Shown in pieces: positions 1-10,696 of a stretch of DNA of 64,000 nucleotides. Where the stretch lies: contig NZ_CP034073.1 of NCBI RefSeq assembly GCF_003855155.1, positions 4,588,001-4,652,000 on the forward strand. The letters run 5' to 3'. Source of the DNA: Shewanella psychromarinicola. GTDB lineage: Bacteria > Pseudomonadota > Gammaproteobacteria > Enterobacterales > Shewanellaceae. The first letter of the stretch is position 1. Each line of letters begins with the position of its first letter. The position numbers and the translations under genes are program-made. The notes beneath the pieces were generated by a model. The model did no database searches. It was not told where the DNA came from and worked only from the letters and a program-made list of their open reading frames with translations.

Positions 1-35
1 TTACCCCAATATTTAAAGTATGTATCATCTACCAT
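1..35 (-). CDS. 5' end of a gene running off the left edge, possibly cas3
   Basis: An ATG at 35-33 on the minus strand is preceded by AGAGG (41-45) at a spacing of 5 nt and opens a frame that stays open to the window edge, reading MVDDTYFKYWG plus a partial codon. The Y-x-x-YWGK-like start resembles the N-terminus of type I-E Cas3 helicase-nucleases (E. coli Cas3 has HYWGK a few residues from its start). A WYL regulator of a kind often found ahead of defence operons lies directly upstream. Only 12 codons are visible, so the start is well supported but the identity is tentative. Confidence 0.45.
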   Translation of the reverse strand, partial: MVDDTYFKYWG

Positions 36-173
36 ATTCACCTCTTTTTGCTAAGTCCATGCACTGTATACCTTTATTATTAGATCATCTACACTGGTTA
101 TTTACACAGGTAAAGTCAGTTAACCATTGATTATCACTCTATTGTTGTTTTACTTCTGTTTTAGACGTGGGTA

Positions 174-995
174 TTAAAACAGCCATGGTTTAATGTCATC
201 TCGATTTACGAGTACCAGTTGTTGTACTTCTGGGGTGCCATCGAGCATTTTGGTATTGACTTGTAATTCATGCAGCAAGTATTGAGCTAAAGCAGCTCGA
301 GTAGACATGACTAATTGGCCACCTTCCATTTGGTAGTCATTAGCCAGGACGGCTTGTTTTGCTGGGCTTAATCGGGGATCGGGTTGAAGGATCAAATTGA
401 CCTGTGTATGCCAGGCAAGATCTTGTTGTGGATCTATGGTTGAAGCATCTATTAACTCTGCTTCACCTCTAAAGCGACTTAATACTAGGTCTCTAAAGTT
501 TTGTGATTTTTCGCAATAACCTCTTATGTGCCAACGAGAACCGGTATTCACGAAAGTATGAGGGTGAAATATTCTGCCGTCATTTTCAGGATTTGCAAGT
601 GAAACATAATCAACTTCTATACGTTGTTTATGTCGTATAGCAGATATCAATACTCGGATTATGTTATGTGAGACTTTTCTTGGCGGCAGGACTAAGCAAG
701 ATACATTATCGGCAAATGAGCTGTGAGTTGTAATATCTTTGGTGGCAAACCAATGTAAATAAATATTGATGTTAGGGGTGATGTAATAAGCAATAAAGGT
801 ATCGGCAGAGTAATAGGTGCCACTGATCTTGGTGGTGTTATTTGGGTAATGGCTTGTGTAAGTTTTTAAGTCAGTATTGGCTTGTTGTCGAGTAATTGAA
901 AACTGCTGCTCAAGCGTTTTACAATTAATACAACCTTCCCACCATAAGATGAGTTCTATAAAATATTGCCTAACGTGTGACAAGTCCTTTGCCAT
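174..995 (-). CDS. WYL-domain transcriptional regulator (BrxR/CapW-like)
   Basis: A 273-residue protein with an N-terminal winged-helix-like DNA-binding region (about 1-80), a WYL domain (about 111-178, with DYVSL, RWHIRGYC and FRDLVLSRFRG) and a C-terminal extension like the WCX dimerisation region. This order and length match the BrxR/CapW group, which represses phage-defence operons (BREX, CBASS and some CRISPR-Cas loci) and is thought to sense a ligand through the WYL fold. The gene lies 138 bp upstream of, and in the same direction as, the gene at the left edge, as expected for a defence-operon regulator. Its own upstream region holds short palindromes (1026-1046, 1081-1092) that could be operators. 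The family is clear; the regulated target is inferred. Confidence 0.85.
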   Translation of the reverse strand: MAKDLSHVRQYFIELILWWEGCINCKTLEQQFSITRQQANTDLKTYTSHYPNNTTKISGTYYSADTFIAYYITPNINIYLHWFATKDITTHSSFADNVSCLVLPPRKVSHNIIRVLISAIRHKQRIEVDYVSLANPENDGRIFHPHTFVNTGSRWHIRGYCEKSQNFRDLVLSRFRGEAELIDASTIDPQQDLAWHTQVNLILQPDPRLSPAKQAVLANDYQMEGGQLVMSTRAALAQYLLHELQVNTKMLDGTPEVQQLVLVNRDDIKPWLF

Positions 996-1138
996 GATCG
1001 ATCCTATATAATTTACAGTACAGCATGCAATTGTTAATTCATTGCACTTATAAGATCAACTTAAATTTTGCAAATATATGATCTAAGTAGATAATATTTA
1101 AGTTTCTACCGTTACCCCAGCATTCACTTTTATAGCAT
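996..1138 (-). promoter_or_regulatory. upstream region of the WYL regulator with two short inverted repeats
   Basis: Two inverted repeats are visible: TGCAAT/ATTGCA with a 9-nt spacer at 1026-1046, and ATCTA-AG-TAGAT at 1081-1092. WYL regulators of the BrxR group bind inverted repeats in front of their own gene, so these are candidate operators. An AT-rich stretch near 1007-1015 could serve as a -10 region for the regulator. None of this is proven by the sequence. Confidence 0.35.
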
Positions 1139-1561
1139 ACTCGCTCTTAGGCCTTGCCGTGAGCGAAGCGTTCGCTTGTTATCGTTCTTTATCGCTCTTT
1201 ATCATTTTTTAGCGCTTTAATCGCTTGTCATCGTGATCTACCGTTCTTCCAGCTTTTATAGCATCTAGCCGCGGAGCGTACTCGCTCTTAGGCCTTGCCG
1301 TGAGCGAAGCGTTCGCTTTCACCTCTTGTTATCGCTTGTTATCGTTTTTTAGCGCTTTAATCGCTTGTCATCGTGATCTACCGTTCTTCCCAGCTTTTAT
1401 AGTATCTAGCCGCGGAGCATACTCGCTCTTAGGCCTTGCCGTGAGCGAAGCGTTCGCTTTCACCTCTTGTTATCGCTTGTTATCGTTTTTTATCGCTCTT
1501 TATCGCTCTTTATCGCTCTTTATCATTTTTTAGCGCTTTGTATCAAAAAACTAATCCCTTG
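1139..1561. repeat. three 141-bp tandem repeat units
   Basis: The block beginning ACTCGCTCTTAGG occurs at 1139, 1280 and 1421, an exact 141-bp period. Each unit carries the small hairpin AGCGAA-GCG-TTCGCT and several copies of a short TTATCGCTC/TTGTTATCG motif. The third unit breaks down into short TTTATCGCTC repeats and runs into the 3' end of tilS, whose stop is at 1523-1525. A 21-bp segment at 1519-1539, covering the tilS stop and last codons, recurs exactly at 1198-1218, so the array probably grew by duplication of the tilS tail. No spacers of CRISPR type are present. The stretch 1139-1522 contains no convincing gene. Confidence 0.9.
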
Positions 1562-2992
1562 TTCACCGGTTTGCGCTACATAACGTTTATCTATCCATAA
1601 GCCGATGGCGGCGACTAAGACTTCATCATAAAAAATTAGTGGGATTTGTTGGCGACGCCAAGGTGGAATATGGCATTCTTGCCATAGCTTTTTTAACTCA
1701 CGCGGTTTTTGACGTTGTGACGAGGCAAATTGCGGCTGGCACTTAATAGAGCCGACGCCGCCGTAGCGAAGGGTCACTTTGCTATTAGCTGGCGGTAAAA
1801 CTAATAAAGGCTTATCAACCCTTGTTTGTTGGTTTAAATGATATCGATGCTGGCCTACATCCATCAGCATATCGGCCACATCGCCATTTAATAGGCTATT
1901 AAAATCAGCGCTGAGTTGGGTGGACGCTAATGGTTCAAGCTCACTATTGTTAAGCGCGTATGCCACGCCTGCAAACCGTTTAACTTGATAGTCGCCCCAT
2001 TGAATCGACATATTGGCATCATCTTTTGCCGCTAGCAGTTGTGACAGTATCTGTTGTAATTGCGCTTGCGAAGGTAAACTGACGCCACAATGGATGAGAT
2101 AACCGCGAAACAGTAATGCTTGCCATGCGCCACTTAATTGACCAAACCCAGTGAGCTTAAACCCAGTTGATTCGGTCATTAGTGCATTTGTATCGCTTGG
2201 CACTATTAGCCAGTCGGGTAAGCGATGACTCACTTCATCATCTATAACATCTTGCTGCTCAGCACATAATGCCGCACTTCTGGCTGCAGTAGCTGCAATA
2301 CTGGGCCAGCGCTGCTTTAAGCGTGGAATAATATCGAGTCGTAAAAAGTTACGATCATAGCTGTCGTCTTGATTACTTTCATCTTCGATATGGATTAAAC
2401 GGTATTGAAGTGCAAATTGCTCTATTTGATCACGGCTGATCTCTAATAACGGTCTGACTAACCAAGCTTGTTGGTATGCTTGTATCGCGCCCATTGCCGC
2501 CAACCCTTTTGGCCCTTGGCCGCGTTTTAACGCCAATAATAGGGTTTCGAGTTGATCGTCTTGGTGATGGGCGGTCAGTAAAATATCACCCGGATTGAGG
2601 TAGCGGTCAAAAGCGTGGTAACGGGCCTCGCGTGCTTGTGCTTCTAAGCTTTGTCTTGGGCCTTTATCAACCTTGACTCGCTCAATTTGCAGCGGTAATT
2701 GGTAATGCCCTGCTCGCGTTATACAGTGTTGTACCCAAGTGTCTGCATTGGCGCTGAGTCCATGATGCACATGAATAAGTAAGCAGGCTATGTGCGGGTA
2801 TTTTTGCGCAAACGCACTGAGTCCATACGCTAATACTTCAGAATCAACCCCACCACTGTAAGCCAACACGACCTTAGGCGTATGTTCATGTTGCGATGCT
2901 GTCACCTGAACAAGCGGCATTACCGCTTGTTCAAGTAAATGGAGCAATTGTTCTACCGTCATTTGTTCTGAGGCCGAGAGTTTTACGGTCAT
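1523..2992 (-). CDS. tilS: tRNA(Ile)-lysidine synthase
   Basis: TilS modifies the wobble C34 of tRNA-Ile(CAU) to lysidine using ATP and lysine, changing both codon reading and charging. The 489-residue protein has the N-type ATP-pyrophosphatase P-loop SGGVDS at residues 46-51, the HHQDDQLETLLL motif further on, and the C-terminal TilS domains. Its length fits the long gammaproteobacterial form. It starts 9 bp after the dnaE stop, so it is probably translated from the dnaE transcript. The usual neighbour accA is missing between the two. Its last codons lie inside the 141-bp repeat array, which may have altered the C-terminal residues. Confidence 0.95.
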   Translation of the reverse strand: MTVKLSASEQMTVEQLLHLLEQAVMPLVQVTASQHEHTPKVVLAYSGGVDSEVLAYGLSAFAQKYPHIACLLIHVHHGLSANADTWVQHCITRAGHYQLPLQIERVKVDKGPRQSLEAQAREARYHAFDRYLNPGDILLTAHHQDDQLETLLLALKRGQGPKGLAAMGAIQAYQQAWLVRPLLEISRDQIEQFALQYRLIHIEDESNQDDSYDRNFLRLDIIPRLKQRWPSIAATAARSAALCAEQQDVIDDEVSHRLPDWLIVPSDTNALMTESTGFKLTGFGQLSGAWQALLFRGYLIHCGVSLPSQAQLQQILSQLLAAKDDANMSIQWGDYQVKRFAGVAYALNNSELEPLASTQLSADFNSLLNGDVADMLMDVGQHRYHLNQQTRVDKPLLVLPPANSKVTLRYGGVGSIKCQPQFASSQRQKPRELKKLWQECHIPPWRRQQIPLIFYDEVLVAAIGLWIDKRYVAQTGEQGISFLIQSAKK

Positions 2993-3001
2993 GGTATGCG
3001 C

Positions 3002-6000
3002 CTAGTTAAATACGATTTTAACATTAGTCGAGCCGAGCATACTTTCAAGCGCTAATATCAACTCGTCACTGGGATTGACTCGCCAATCATCACCTAAGGT
3101 AATTTTACCGCTGGCTTGGGGTTGCGCATAATCAATAGTCACAGGCACCACGCCATTTCGCCAAGGGGTTAAGGTTTGCTCAAAGGTTTCTAGCCATTCA
3201 GATGTCACTTGCGATGCGTCAACCTTGATTTCAACAGCTTTAGCAAAATGACTGCGTGCTTCGCCGATTTCGATAATGTTACGGGCATTCATGCGATTGC
3301 CACCAGAGAAGTCATCGAAACTGACATCGCCTTCACAAATTAAAATACGATCTTTTTCAATCAGCTGGCCAAATTTTTCAAACGGTTCGGTAAATAACAT
3401 CACTTCTAAGCGGGCACTTTTATCATCTAAGGTGACCAGACCCATTTTAGACCCCCGCTTAGTGAGCAACACCCGCGTAGCGACCACTAACCCTGCCACT
3501 TTAACGGTTTTACCGCGCTCTGTTGGGTGAATATCTTTTAAGCGGCCGCTGGTGTATTGCTTAAGCTCTTTTAAATATTGATTTATCGGGTGACCCGTTA
3601 GGTATAAGCCTAATGTTTCGCGCTCACCATCAAGCCAAATTTTATCAGGCCAAGGCGTGCACTCAACAAAGTTTTGTTTGCTGTCTTCAGGTTCGCTATT
3701 CAATAAACCGAACATGTCATTCTGGCCAATGGCTTCGGCTTTGGCATGTTGCGCCGCGGCGCTGATGGCTTGTGGCAAGGTCGCCATCATTGATGCGCGA
3801 TGTGGGCCAAGGTGGTCTAATGCCCCCGCAAAGATCAGTTTTTCAATCACTCGCTTATTGAGTTTTTTTAAATCAATTCGAGCACAGAAATCAAAAAGAT
3901 CGCTGAACGGTCCATTTTTACGGGCGTCTAAAATAGAGTCTACTGGGCCTTCACCGACCCCTTTAATCGCGCCAATACCGTAAACAATATTCAGATCATC
4001 ATCGACGGTAAACTTAAATAAGCCTTTGTTCACATCGGGTGGAATTAACGGCAAGCCCATGCGCTCACATTCATCCACTAAGGTCACAATTTTGTCGGTG
4101 TTGTCCATGTCGGCAGACATTACCGCTGCCATAAATTGAGCTGGATAATGGGTTTTAAGCCACAAGGTTTGGTAGGAGACTAACGCATAAGCGGCAGAGT
4201 GAGATTTGTTAAAACCGTAGCCCGCAAATTTTTCGACCAAGTCGAAGATTTTCATCGACAGGTCGCCGTCTATCCCGTTATTAATGGCCCCTTCTTTAAA
4301 CGTGCCACGTTGCTTGGCCATTTCTTCAGGTTTTTTCTTACCCATTGCACGACGCAGCATATCCGCGCCGCCTAAGGTATAACCCGACAATACCTGAGCA
4401 ATCTGCATCACCTGCTCTTGGTACAAAATAATGCCATAAGTCGGTGCTAGCAGCTCTTTTAAAGACTCATGCTGATAATCAGCATCTGGGTATGAGACTT
4501 CCTCACGTCCATGCTTACGTTCGATAAAATTATCTACCATGCCTGACTGCAGAGGACCTGGGCGGAACAAAGCCACCAGTGCGATCATGTCCTCAAAACA
4601 GTCGGGTTTCAGACGCTTAATCAAGTCTTTCATGCCGCGAGATTCCAGCTGGAATACGGCCGTTGTTTCGTAACGCTGTAACAGTTTAAAACAGGCAGGA
4701 TCATCCAATGGGATCGCGTCGATACGGATATTATCGAGGCCTTTTTGCTTTTGCACTCGGTTAACCATTTTGAGTGCCCAGTCGATAATCGTTAGGGTAC
4801 GCAGCCCCAAGAAATCGAACTTAACCAGACCAGCCGTTTCTACATCGTTTTTATCAAATTGAGTCACCGGGTTTAAGCCTTCGGCATCGCAATATAATGG
4901 TGCGAAATCAGTAATTCGAGTGGGGGCAATAACCACCCCGCCCGCATGCTTACCGGCGTTACGAGTCACCCCTTCTAAGCGACGACACATGTCGATAAGC
5001 TCTTTTACATCTTCATCACCATCATAGGCTTCAGGAAGCGATGGCTCGACTTCAAAGGCTTTAGCCAGTGTCATTCCAGGTTCTGCAGGGATCATTTTGG
5101 TTAGACGTTCAACAAAACCGTATGGATGACCTAACACGCGGCCAACATCTCGAACAACCGCTTTGGCCGCCATAGTACCAAAGGTAATAATCTGCGATAC
5201 CGCTTCTCGACCATATAACTCGGCAACGTGGTCAATGACCTCGTCACGACGATCCATACAAAAGTCGACATCAAAATCGGGCATCGAGACTCGTTCAGGG
5301 TTCAAAAAACGCTCGAACAGTAAGTCGTATTCCAGTGGATCTAAGTCAGTAATCTTTAGTGCATAAGCCACTAACGATCCGGCTCCAGAACCACGACCAG
5401 GTCCAACCGGAATGTCATTGTCTTTGCCCCATTGAATAAACTCCATCACAATAAGGAAGTAACCTGGAAAACCCATTTGGTTAATCACTTTCAGCTCAAT
5501 TTCGAGACGTTCATCATACCCGCCACGGTTTTCGGCGCGAACGAGTGGATCGGCAAATAGAAATTCGAGACGTTCTTCTAGGCCTTTTTGTGACACATTA
5601 ACCAAGAAATCTTCAATGGATAAGTCACCCGTAGGGAAATTGGGCAGAAAATATTCGTTTAATAGAATGGTGACATTGCAGCGTTTGGCAATTTCAACGC
5701 TATTTTGGATCGCCGACGGAATATCGGCAAACAGCGCGATCATCTCATCTTCGGTGCGCAGGTATTGTTGATCGCTATAGGTTTTGGGACGGCGTGGATC
5801 GACTAAGGTAAAACCATCATGAATAGCCACCCGAATTTCATGGGCCTCAAAATCGTCTTGCTTTAAAAAAACCACTTGGTTAGTGGCGACAACAGGCAAG
5901 CCTTTTGATGATGCTAACCCAACCGCCATGTGTAAATAGCGTTCTTCATCTGCACGGCCTGTGCGGATAAGCTCGATATAATAACGGTCTTCAAAATGCT

Positions 6001-6478
6001 GCTGATAAAATTCAATTAATGAGTCAACTTGGTTTTGATTGCCTTTTAATAATGCCTTACCCACGTCGCCATCTCTGGCACCGGAGATAATAATCAAGCC
6101 AGTGTTAAATTTAATCAGCCAGTCTTGGTCTATCACCACTCGATTTTGGACATGACCGCGAAGATAGGCCTCACTGATCAATTGCGTCAGATTTTGGTAG
6201 CCTTCATTGTTCATCGCGATAATGGTTAAGGCACAAAATTCTTTTTCAAAACCTGGGGTTTGCACCCAAAAGTCGGCACCAATAATAGGTTTAACACCGG
6301 CGCCATGACAAGCACTGTAGAACTTTACCAAACCACAAAAGTTGTTTTGATCGGTTAACGCTATCGCTGCCATACCCTGATTTTCAGCAGCAGCAATAAT
6401 CGGTTTCACTTTGGCAACGCCATCTGACATTGAATAATCACTGTGGACGCGCAAATGAACAAAACGAGGATCGGACAT
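3002..6478 (-). CDS. dnaE: DNA polymerase III alpha subunit
   Basis: Catalytic subunit of the replicative polymerase. At 1158 residues it is essentially the length of the E. coli protein. An N-terminal PHP domain ([13 protein letters not shown]) is followed by the C-family polymerase core with [16 protein letters not shown] and the catalytic [12 protein letters not shown] motif near residue 400. The helix-hairpin-helix/OB region and tau-binding tail follow. It lies downstream of rnhB, as in other gammaproteobacteria, and 9 bp before tilS. Nothing suggests truncation or frameshift. Confidence 0.98.
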   Translation of the reverse strand: MSDPRFVHLRVHSDYSMSDGVAKVKPIIAAAENQGMAAIALTDQNNFCGLVKFYSACHGAGVKPIIGADFWVQTPGFEKEFCALTIIAMNNEGYQNLTQLISEAYLRGHVQNRVVIDQDWLIKFNTGLIIISGARDGDVGKALLKGNQNQVDSLIEFYQQHFEDRYYIELIRTGRADEERYLHMAVGLASSKGLPVVATNQVVFLKQDDFEAHEIRVAIHDGFTLVDPRRPKTYSDQQYLRTEDEMIALFADIPSAIQNSVEIAKRCNVTILLNEYFLPNFPTGDLSIEDFLVNVSQKGLEERLEFLFADPLVRAENRGGYDERLEIELKVINQMGFPGYFLIVMEFIQWGKDNDIPVGPGRGSGAGSLVAYALKITDLDPLEYDLLFERFLNPERVSMPDFDVDFCMDRRDEVIDHVAELYGREAVSQIITFGTMAAKAVVRDVGRVLGHPYGFVERLTKMIPAEPGMTLAKAFEVEPSLPEAYDGDEDVKELIDMCRRLEGVTRNAGKHAGGVVIAPTRITDFAPLYCDAEGLNPVTQFDKNDVETAGLVKFDFLGLRTLTIIDWALKMVNRVQKQKGLDNIRIDAIPLDDPACFKLLQRYETTAVFQLESRGMKDLIKRLKPDCFEDMIALVALFRPGPLQSGMVDNFIERKHGREEVSYPDADYQHESLKELLAPTYGIILYQEQVMQIAQVLSGYTLGGADMLRRAMGKKKPEEMAKQRGTFKEGAINNGIDGDLSMKIFDLVEKFAGYGFNKSHSAAYALVSYQTLWLKTHYPAQFMAAVMSADMDNTDKIVTLVDECERMGLPLIPPDVNKGLFKFTVDDDLNIVYGIGAIKGVGEGPVDSILDARKNGPFSDLFDFCARIDLKKLNKRVIEKLIFAGALDHLGPHRASMMATLPQAISAAAQHAKAEAIGQNDMFGLLNSEPEDSKQNFVECTPWPDKIWLDGERETLGLYLTGHPINQYLKELKQYTSGRLKDIHPTERGKTVKVAGLVVATRVLLTKRGSKMGLVTLDDKSARLEVMLFTEPFEKFGQLIEKDRILICEGDVSFDDFSGGNRMNARNIIEIGEARSHFAKAVEIKVDASQVTSEWLETFEQTLTPWRNGVVPVTIDYAQPQASGKITLGDDWRVNPSDELILALESMLGSTNVKIVFN

Positions 6479-6588
6479 AGATTATTTTTTCTTCGAAAAA
6501 GATGAATGTAATAACACGAAAAAGCGGGATTTAGACTACCAAACTAAGCGACTTTCTCCAACGATTTAGTCGGTTAATCTGGGTATTA

Positions 6589-7227
6589 TCAAAATGTATC
6601 CTGAAGCAAAATGCGCTGGGCGACAGGTTTAAAACTCTTACGATGTTCCGCTAACACGCCATACAAGGCTAATGCTTCAAAGTGCGCTTTGGTCGGATAA
6701 CCTTTATGCTTAGCAAAACCATACTGTGGGTGCTGACTGTCTAAGGTGTCCATCTCTGCATCACGAGTGACTTTGGCAATAATGGATGCTGCACTGATGG
6801 CGGCCACTAATCCGTCACCTTTTATGATTGCATGACTGGCTATACCAAAATCGGGCACCCGATTACCATCGACTAATACTCGTTCTGGTTGAAGGCTTAA
6901 GCCAGCAACGGCGCGCTGCATTGCCAGCATGGTGGCATGTAAAATATTCAGCTGATCAATTTCAACAGGGCTTGCACGGCCGACACTGACACATAATGCG
7001 TTTTCCATAATCACTTGATATAAAGCATTACGGCGTTTCTCACTCAGTTTTTTTGAATCATTGAGTCCAACAATGGGGTTACTTGGATCTAAGATCACAG
7101 CAGCCGTTACCACATCGCCAACCAATGGACCACGTCCTACCTCGTCAACACCGGCAACCAGCCCTTGTGAAATGATGGCCACTTGCTCAGGGGTAATATT
7201 TTTTATCACAACCGGTAATGTCAACAT
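6589..7227 (-). CDS. rnhB: ribonuclease HII
   Basis: Removes RNA from RNA-DNA hybrids and single misincorporated ribonucleotides from DNA. The 212-residue protein has the RNase HII signature [12 protein letters not shown] at residues 26-37, with metal-binding D28 and E29 and a further Asp in [10 protein letters not shown]. It starts 20 bp after the lpxB stop and sits in the conserved lpxB-rnhB-dnaE order. The 110 bp between it and dnaE could hold a dnaE promoter, but I see no clear one. Confidence 0.96.
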   Translation of the reverse strand: MLTLPVVIKNITPEQVAIISQGLVAGVDEVGRGPLVGDVVTAAVILDPSNPIVGLNDSKKLSEKRRNALYQVIMENALCVSVGRASPVEIDQLNILHATMLAMQRAVAGLSLQPERVLVDGNRVPDFGIASHAIIKGDGLVAAISAASIIAKVTRDAEMDTLDSQHPQYGFAKHKGYPTKAHFEALALYGVLAEHRKSFKPVAQRILLQDTF

Positions 7228-7247
7228 GTTAGCTTATCCTAGTCAGG

Positions 7248-8396
7248 TTACTGCGTTTGCAATAATGCCACCACGGCATCGGCAGCTCGCTCGCTGGCGT
7301 TACACTTAAGTAATTGATGCAACTGTTCGAACTTTGTATTAAGTGGCGTAAAATCTTGGTTGAGTTGCTTGATCACCTCATCTGCAATCAACTGCGGCTG
7401 GCAATTAGCTTGCATACATTCTGGTACTATCGTTTCGTTTGCCAATAAGTTGGGCAGCGAATAGTTGGTGATACTCATCATACGGATGCCAATCGCGTAG
7501 GTAATGGGGCTAACACGATAAGCCACCACCATTGGGCGTTTAACCAACATAGCCTCTAGAGTCGCAGTGCCAGAAGCCAATAAAATACAATCAGCGGCAG
7601 CCATCACCTCACGAGATTGACCTTCGATAATGGTGACTTCTAAATCGGGAGCAAACTGCGCAAGCGCAGCAATAAATTGTTGCCGACGAGCATCATTAAC
7701 CACTGGAGTGACAAATTTGATGTCTGGATAGGCTTGTTTTACGAGCTGAGCGGCTTTGACAAACGGTTCAGCTAATTGCTTTAGCTCACCGCCTCTGGAA
7801 CCCGGCAGCACAGCTAGGTATTCAGCATTGGGATCTAATCCTAATAGCTGCCGTGCGGCCAGCTTATCACTGTGCATCGGAATATCGTCCGCAAGTGTAT
7901 GGCCAACAAAGGTACAAGGCACTTGATGCTTGTCATAAAAGGCCTTTTCAAACGGCAATAACGACAACACCATATGCGTGGCTTTGGCGATTTTAAATAT
8001 CCGTTTTGGTCGCCAAGCCCACACTGATGGACTGACGTAATGCACGGTTTTAATCCCTTTGGCTTTTAATTTAAGCTCTAGGCCAATATTAAAATCGGGC
8101 GCATCAATGCCAATAAAGCAGTCTGGGGCTAATTCAGTAATGTGTTTCACGAGACTTGAGCGAATATGAAGCAGTCGAGGTAAATGTGATAACACTTCGA
8201 CTAAGCCCATGATCGACAGTTCTTCCATTGGGAATAGACTTTCAAACCCAAGAGCTTGCATACGAGGGCCACCAATGCCAATAAAACGCGCATCAGGATA
8301 GCGTTGCTTGAGTGAATGAACTAAACCGGCACCTAAAATATCGCCGGAGAGTTCTCCGGCGACAATGGCAAATACTTTTGGGGAAGAGTTGGTCAT
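7248..8396 (-). CDS. lpxB: lipid-A-disaccharide synthase
   Basis: Membrane-associated glycosyltransferase (GT19) that joins UDP-2,3-diacylglucosamine to lipid X to form the lipid A disaccharide. At 382 residues it matches the E. coli length. It opens with the family pattern [18 protein letters not shown] and contains [12 protein letters not shown] and the [10 protein letters not shown] donor-site motif. It is 9 bp downstream of lpxA in the lpxD-fabZ-lpxA-lpxB cluster. Confidence 0.97.
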   Translation of the reverse strand: MTNSSPKVFAIVAGELSGDILGAGLVHSLKQRYPDARFIGIGGPRMQALGFESLFPMEELSIMGLVEVLSHLPRLLHIRSSLVKHITELAPDCFIGIDAPDFNIGLELKLKAKGIKTVHYVSPSVWAWRPKRIFKIAKATHMVLSLLPFEKAFYDKHQVPCTFVGHTLADDIPMHSDKLAARQLLGLDPNAEYLAVLPGSRGGELKQLAEPFVKAAQLVKQAYPDIKFVTPVVNDARRQQFIAALAQFAPDLEVTIIEGQSREVMAAADCILLASGTATLEAMLVKRPMVVAYRVSPITYAIGIRMMSITNYSLPNLLANETIVPECMQANCQPQLIADEVIKQLNQDFTPLNTKFEQLHQLLKCNASERAADAVVALLQTQ

Positions 8397-8405
8397 CGTT
8401 TCCGT

Positions 8406-9176
8406 CTATCGAATGATGCCGCGAGCGGAGTGATTTACAAAATCCACGAACGCTTTTACATTTACGTCCTTTTCAGCAGACTCAGCCAATTCGGCATTGG
8501 CTTCTTCAATGGTTAAGCTCTTACGAAATACTGCTTTATACGCATTAAAGATTGCCCGCTGGCTTTCTTTGGTAAAACCACGGCGTTTTAGGCCTTCTAA
8601 ATTTAATCCACGAGGTACAGCAGGAGAACCTGCTGCCATCACAAATGGCGGTACGTCTTGTAAAATAAGTGACGCTCCAGCGGTAAAAGCATGGTCACCG
8701 ATATGTACAAACTGGTGCACACCGGTCATGCCACCCAAAATAACCCAATCGCCAACGTGCACATGACCCGCAATTGACGCATTATTAGCCATAATAACGT
8801 TATCACCAACAACACAGTCATGGGCAATATGTACATACGCCATTAACAGGTTATTAGACCCTATGCGGGTTTCACCCTTATCTTGGGTGGTACCACGGTG
8901 AATAGTGACCGACTCACGAATAATGTTATTGTCACCGATAATTAAGCGCGTTTGTTCGCCGGCATACTTTTTGTCTTGACACTCTTCGCCAACCGAAGCG
9001 AATTGAAAAATACGATTACCTTTACCGATAACCGTTGGCCCCTTAACCACAACATGCGAATTTATCCATGTGTCGTCGCCGATTTCAACATTCTCACCAA
9101 TATAGGTCCAAGGACCAATAGTGACATTGTTACCAATTTTGGCTGTTGGGTGAACAAATGCTAATTTATCTATCAC
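8406..9176 (-). CDS. lpxA: UDP-N-acetylglucosamine acyltransferase
   Basis: First enzyme of lipid A synthesis; it transfers a 3-hydroxyacyl chain from ACP to UDP-GlcNAc. The 256-residue left-handed beta-helix protein shows many hexapeptide repeats and the HIAHDC segment containing the catalytic His. The start codon is GTG (9176-9174) and overlaps the fabZ stop in a GTGA arrangement, which points to translational coupling with fabZ. Confidence 0.97.
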   Translation of the reverse strand: MIDKLAFVHPTAKIGNNVTIGPWTYIGENVEIGDDTWINSHVVVKGPTVIGKGNRIFQFASVGEECQDKKYAGEQTRLIIGDNNIIRESVTIHRGTTQDKGETRIGSNNLLMAYVHIAHDCVVGDNVIMANNASIAGHVHVGDWVILGGMTGVHQFVHIGDHAFTAGASLILQDVPPFVMAAGSPAVPRGLNLEGLKRRGFTKESQRAIFNAYKAVFRKSLTIEEANAELAESAEKDVNVKAFVDFVNHSARGIIR

Positions 9177-9634
9177 TTCTTAATCTCTCTGCGTGCGCAC
9201 ATAATTTCAGCTGAACAAACCAGTTCACCATCAACCAAGGCTTGACCAATAAACACACCAATACCACGACGCTCTTTAATCATTTTAACGTGAAAATGTA
9301 TTTGATCGCCCGGCTCAACAACACGTTTAAAACGTGCTTTATCAATACCGGCAAAATAATACAATACTTCTGGCGACGGCTCAGTGCTCATGGTTTTAAA
9401 AGCAAGTAAACCCGTTGCTTGTGCCATGGCTTCTAAAATAAGCACACCTGGCATAACGGGTTGTATAGGGAAATGTCCCTGAAAAAATGGCTCATTAATC
9501 GTGACATTCTTAATCGCATGTAATTGCTCACCCACGGTAAAATCCAATACACGATCAATCAACAAAAATGGATATCTATGAGGTAGATATTTAAGTATCT
9601 CTTTAATATCCATGGTGTTTAATTGATTTGACAC
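9173..9634 (-). CDS. fabZ: 3-hydroxyacyl-ACP dehydratase FabZ
   Basis: Dehydrates 3-hydroxyacyl-ACP in fatty acid elongation and competes with LpxA and LpxD for the same substrate pool, which explains its place between them. The hotdog signature [12 protein letters not shown] and the catalytic helix [19 protein letters not shown] (His and Glu) are present. I chose the GTG at 9634 ([10 protein letters not shown], 153 residues) because AAGGAA precedes it by about 6 nt and this gives the usual length. An ATG at 9685 would overlap lpxD and add 17 atypical residues. Confidence 0.95.
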   Translation of the reverse strand: MSNQLNTMDIKEILKYLPHRYPFLLIDRVLDFTVGEQLHAIKNVTINEPFFQGHFPIQPVMPGVLILEAMAQATGLLAFKTMSTEPSPEVLYYFAGIDKARFKRVVEPGDQIHFHVKMIKERRGIGVFIGQALVDGELVCSAEIMCARREIKK

Positions 9635-9665
9635 ACTACATTCCTTTAATAAGGCCGAATTACAA

Positions 9666-10691
9666 TTATTCTGTGCCCTTAGCACTTTTCTCGAGGGTTT
9701 TCACGCGGTTAAATAGTTCATCTAATTGACGAAAGCGCACCGTGTTCCGACGCCACAGTTTGTTTTCCATTGCGACAGTCGCGGACGAATACACACCTTT
9801 ATCGCGAATGATGCTAGTCACATTGGTTCCTCCGCTAACATGTACACCGTCAGCGATACTGAGATGTCCAGCAACAGCACTACCACCACCAATAATGCAG
9901 TATTTACCTATGGTAGAACTCCCTGCAATTATAGACCCACCTGCAATTGCGGTGTTTTGCCCAATGATGACATTATGGGCAATTTGAATTTGATTGTCGA
10001 TGATCACACCATCGTGTATCTCGGTGTGCGACAGCGCGCCACGATCAACACTGGTGCATGCACCTATTTCGACATAATTACCTATGCGCACGCCACCTGT
10101 TTGGGGGATTTTAATCCAATTACCGCGCTCATTTGCATACCCAAATCCATCCGAACCAATAACAGAACCGGAATGAATGATGCAATTGTGGCCAATATGT
10201 ACATTATGATAAACGGTAACATTCGCCCAAAGGCGTGAATCTGAACCAATAATACTGGCTTCACCTACGACGCAACCTGGACCAATCTGAACATTTTCAC
10301 CCAAAATAACCTTGGCGCCAATCACCGCATTTGCACCGATAGCCACACCGTCACCTAAATTGGCTGATGCATCTATTTGGGCCGAAGGATGAATACCAGG
10401 CGTTTCTTTTGGGGTGGTATCAAGTAATTGCGCTACTCGAGCAAACCCCACGTAAGGATCGCTAACAATCAGGGCGTTACCATGATAACCACTTGCTTCT
10501 TTTTCGCTTAGCAATACCGCACTAGCTTGAGTTGCCTCAAGCTGAGCACGGTATTTACTATTGGCTAAAAAAGAGAGTTGACCTTGGATTGCATGTTCAA
10601 GGGTGGCTACACTAGTAATTTCCAGTGATCCATCACCTTTAACCGTTGCGCCCAATAATTGGCTAAGCTCTTTTAAAGTCACTTTCTGCAT
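9666..10691 (-). CDS. lpxD: UDP-3-O-acyl-glucosamine N-acyltransferase
   Basis: Third lipid A step: adds the second 3-hydroxyacyl chain to UDP-3-O-acyl-glucosamine. The 341-residue protein has an N-terminal uridine-binding domain (about 1-100, with LSFLANSKY), a hexapeptide-repeat beta-helix and a C-terminal helix. The catalytic His lies in the [10 protein letters not shown] region. It is 5 bp downstream of skp. Confidence 0.97.
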   Translation of the reverse strand: MQKVTLKELSQLLGATVKGDGSLEITSVATLEHAIQGQLSFLANSKYRAQLEATQASAVLLSEKEASGYHGNALIVSDPYVGFARVAQLLDTTPKETPGIHPSAQIDASANLGDGVAIGANAVIGAKVILGENVQIGPGCVVGEASIIGSDSRLWANVTVYHNVHIGHNCIIHSGSVIGSDGFGYANERGNWIKIPQTGGVRIGNYVEIGACTSVDRGALSHTEIHDGVIIDNQIQIAHNVIIGQNTAIAGGSIIAGSSTIGKYCIIGGGSAVAGHLSIADGVHVSGGTNVTSIIRDKGVYSSATVAMENKLWRRNTVRFRQLDELFNRVKTLEKSAKGTE

Positions 10692-10696
10692 ACTTA

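Noticed and set aside
1300..1533. 77-codon plus-strand frame in the repeat array
   Set aside because: It is made of the 141-bp repeat itself, with repeated peptide blocks and no ribosome binding site.
1139..1561. CRISPR array
   Set aside because: The period is 141 bp with nearly the whole unit repeated; there are no short repeats with unique spacers.
9726..10238. 170-codon plus-strand frame across lpxD
   Set aside because: Antisense shadow of the hexapeptide-repeat gene lpxD.
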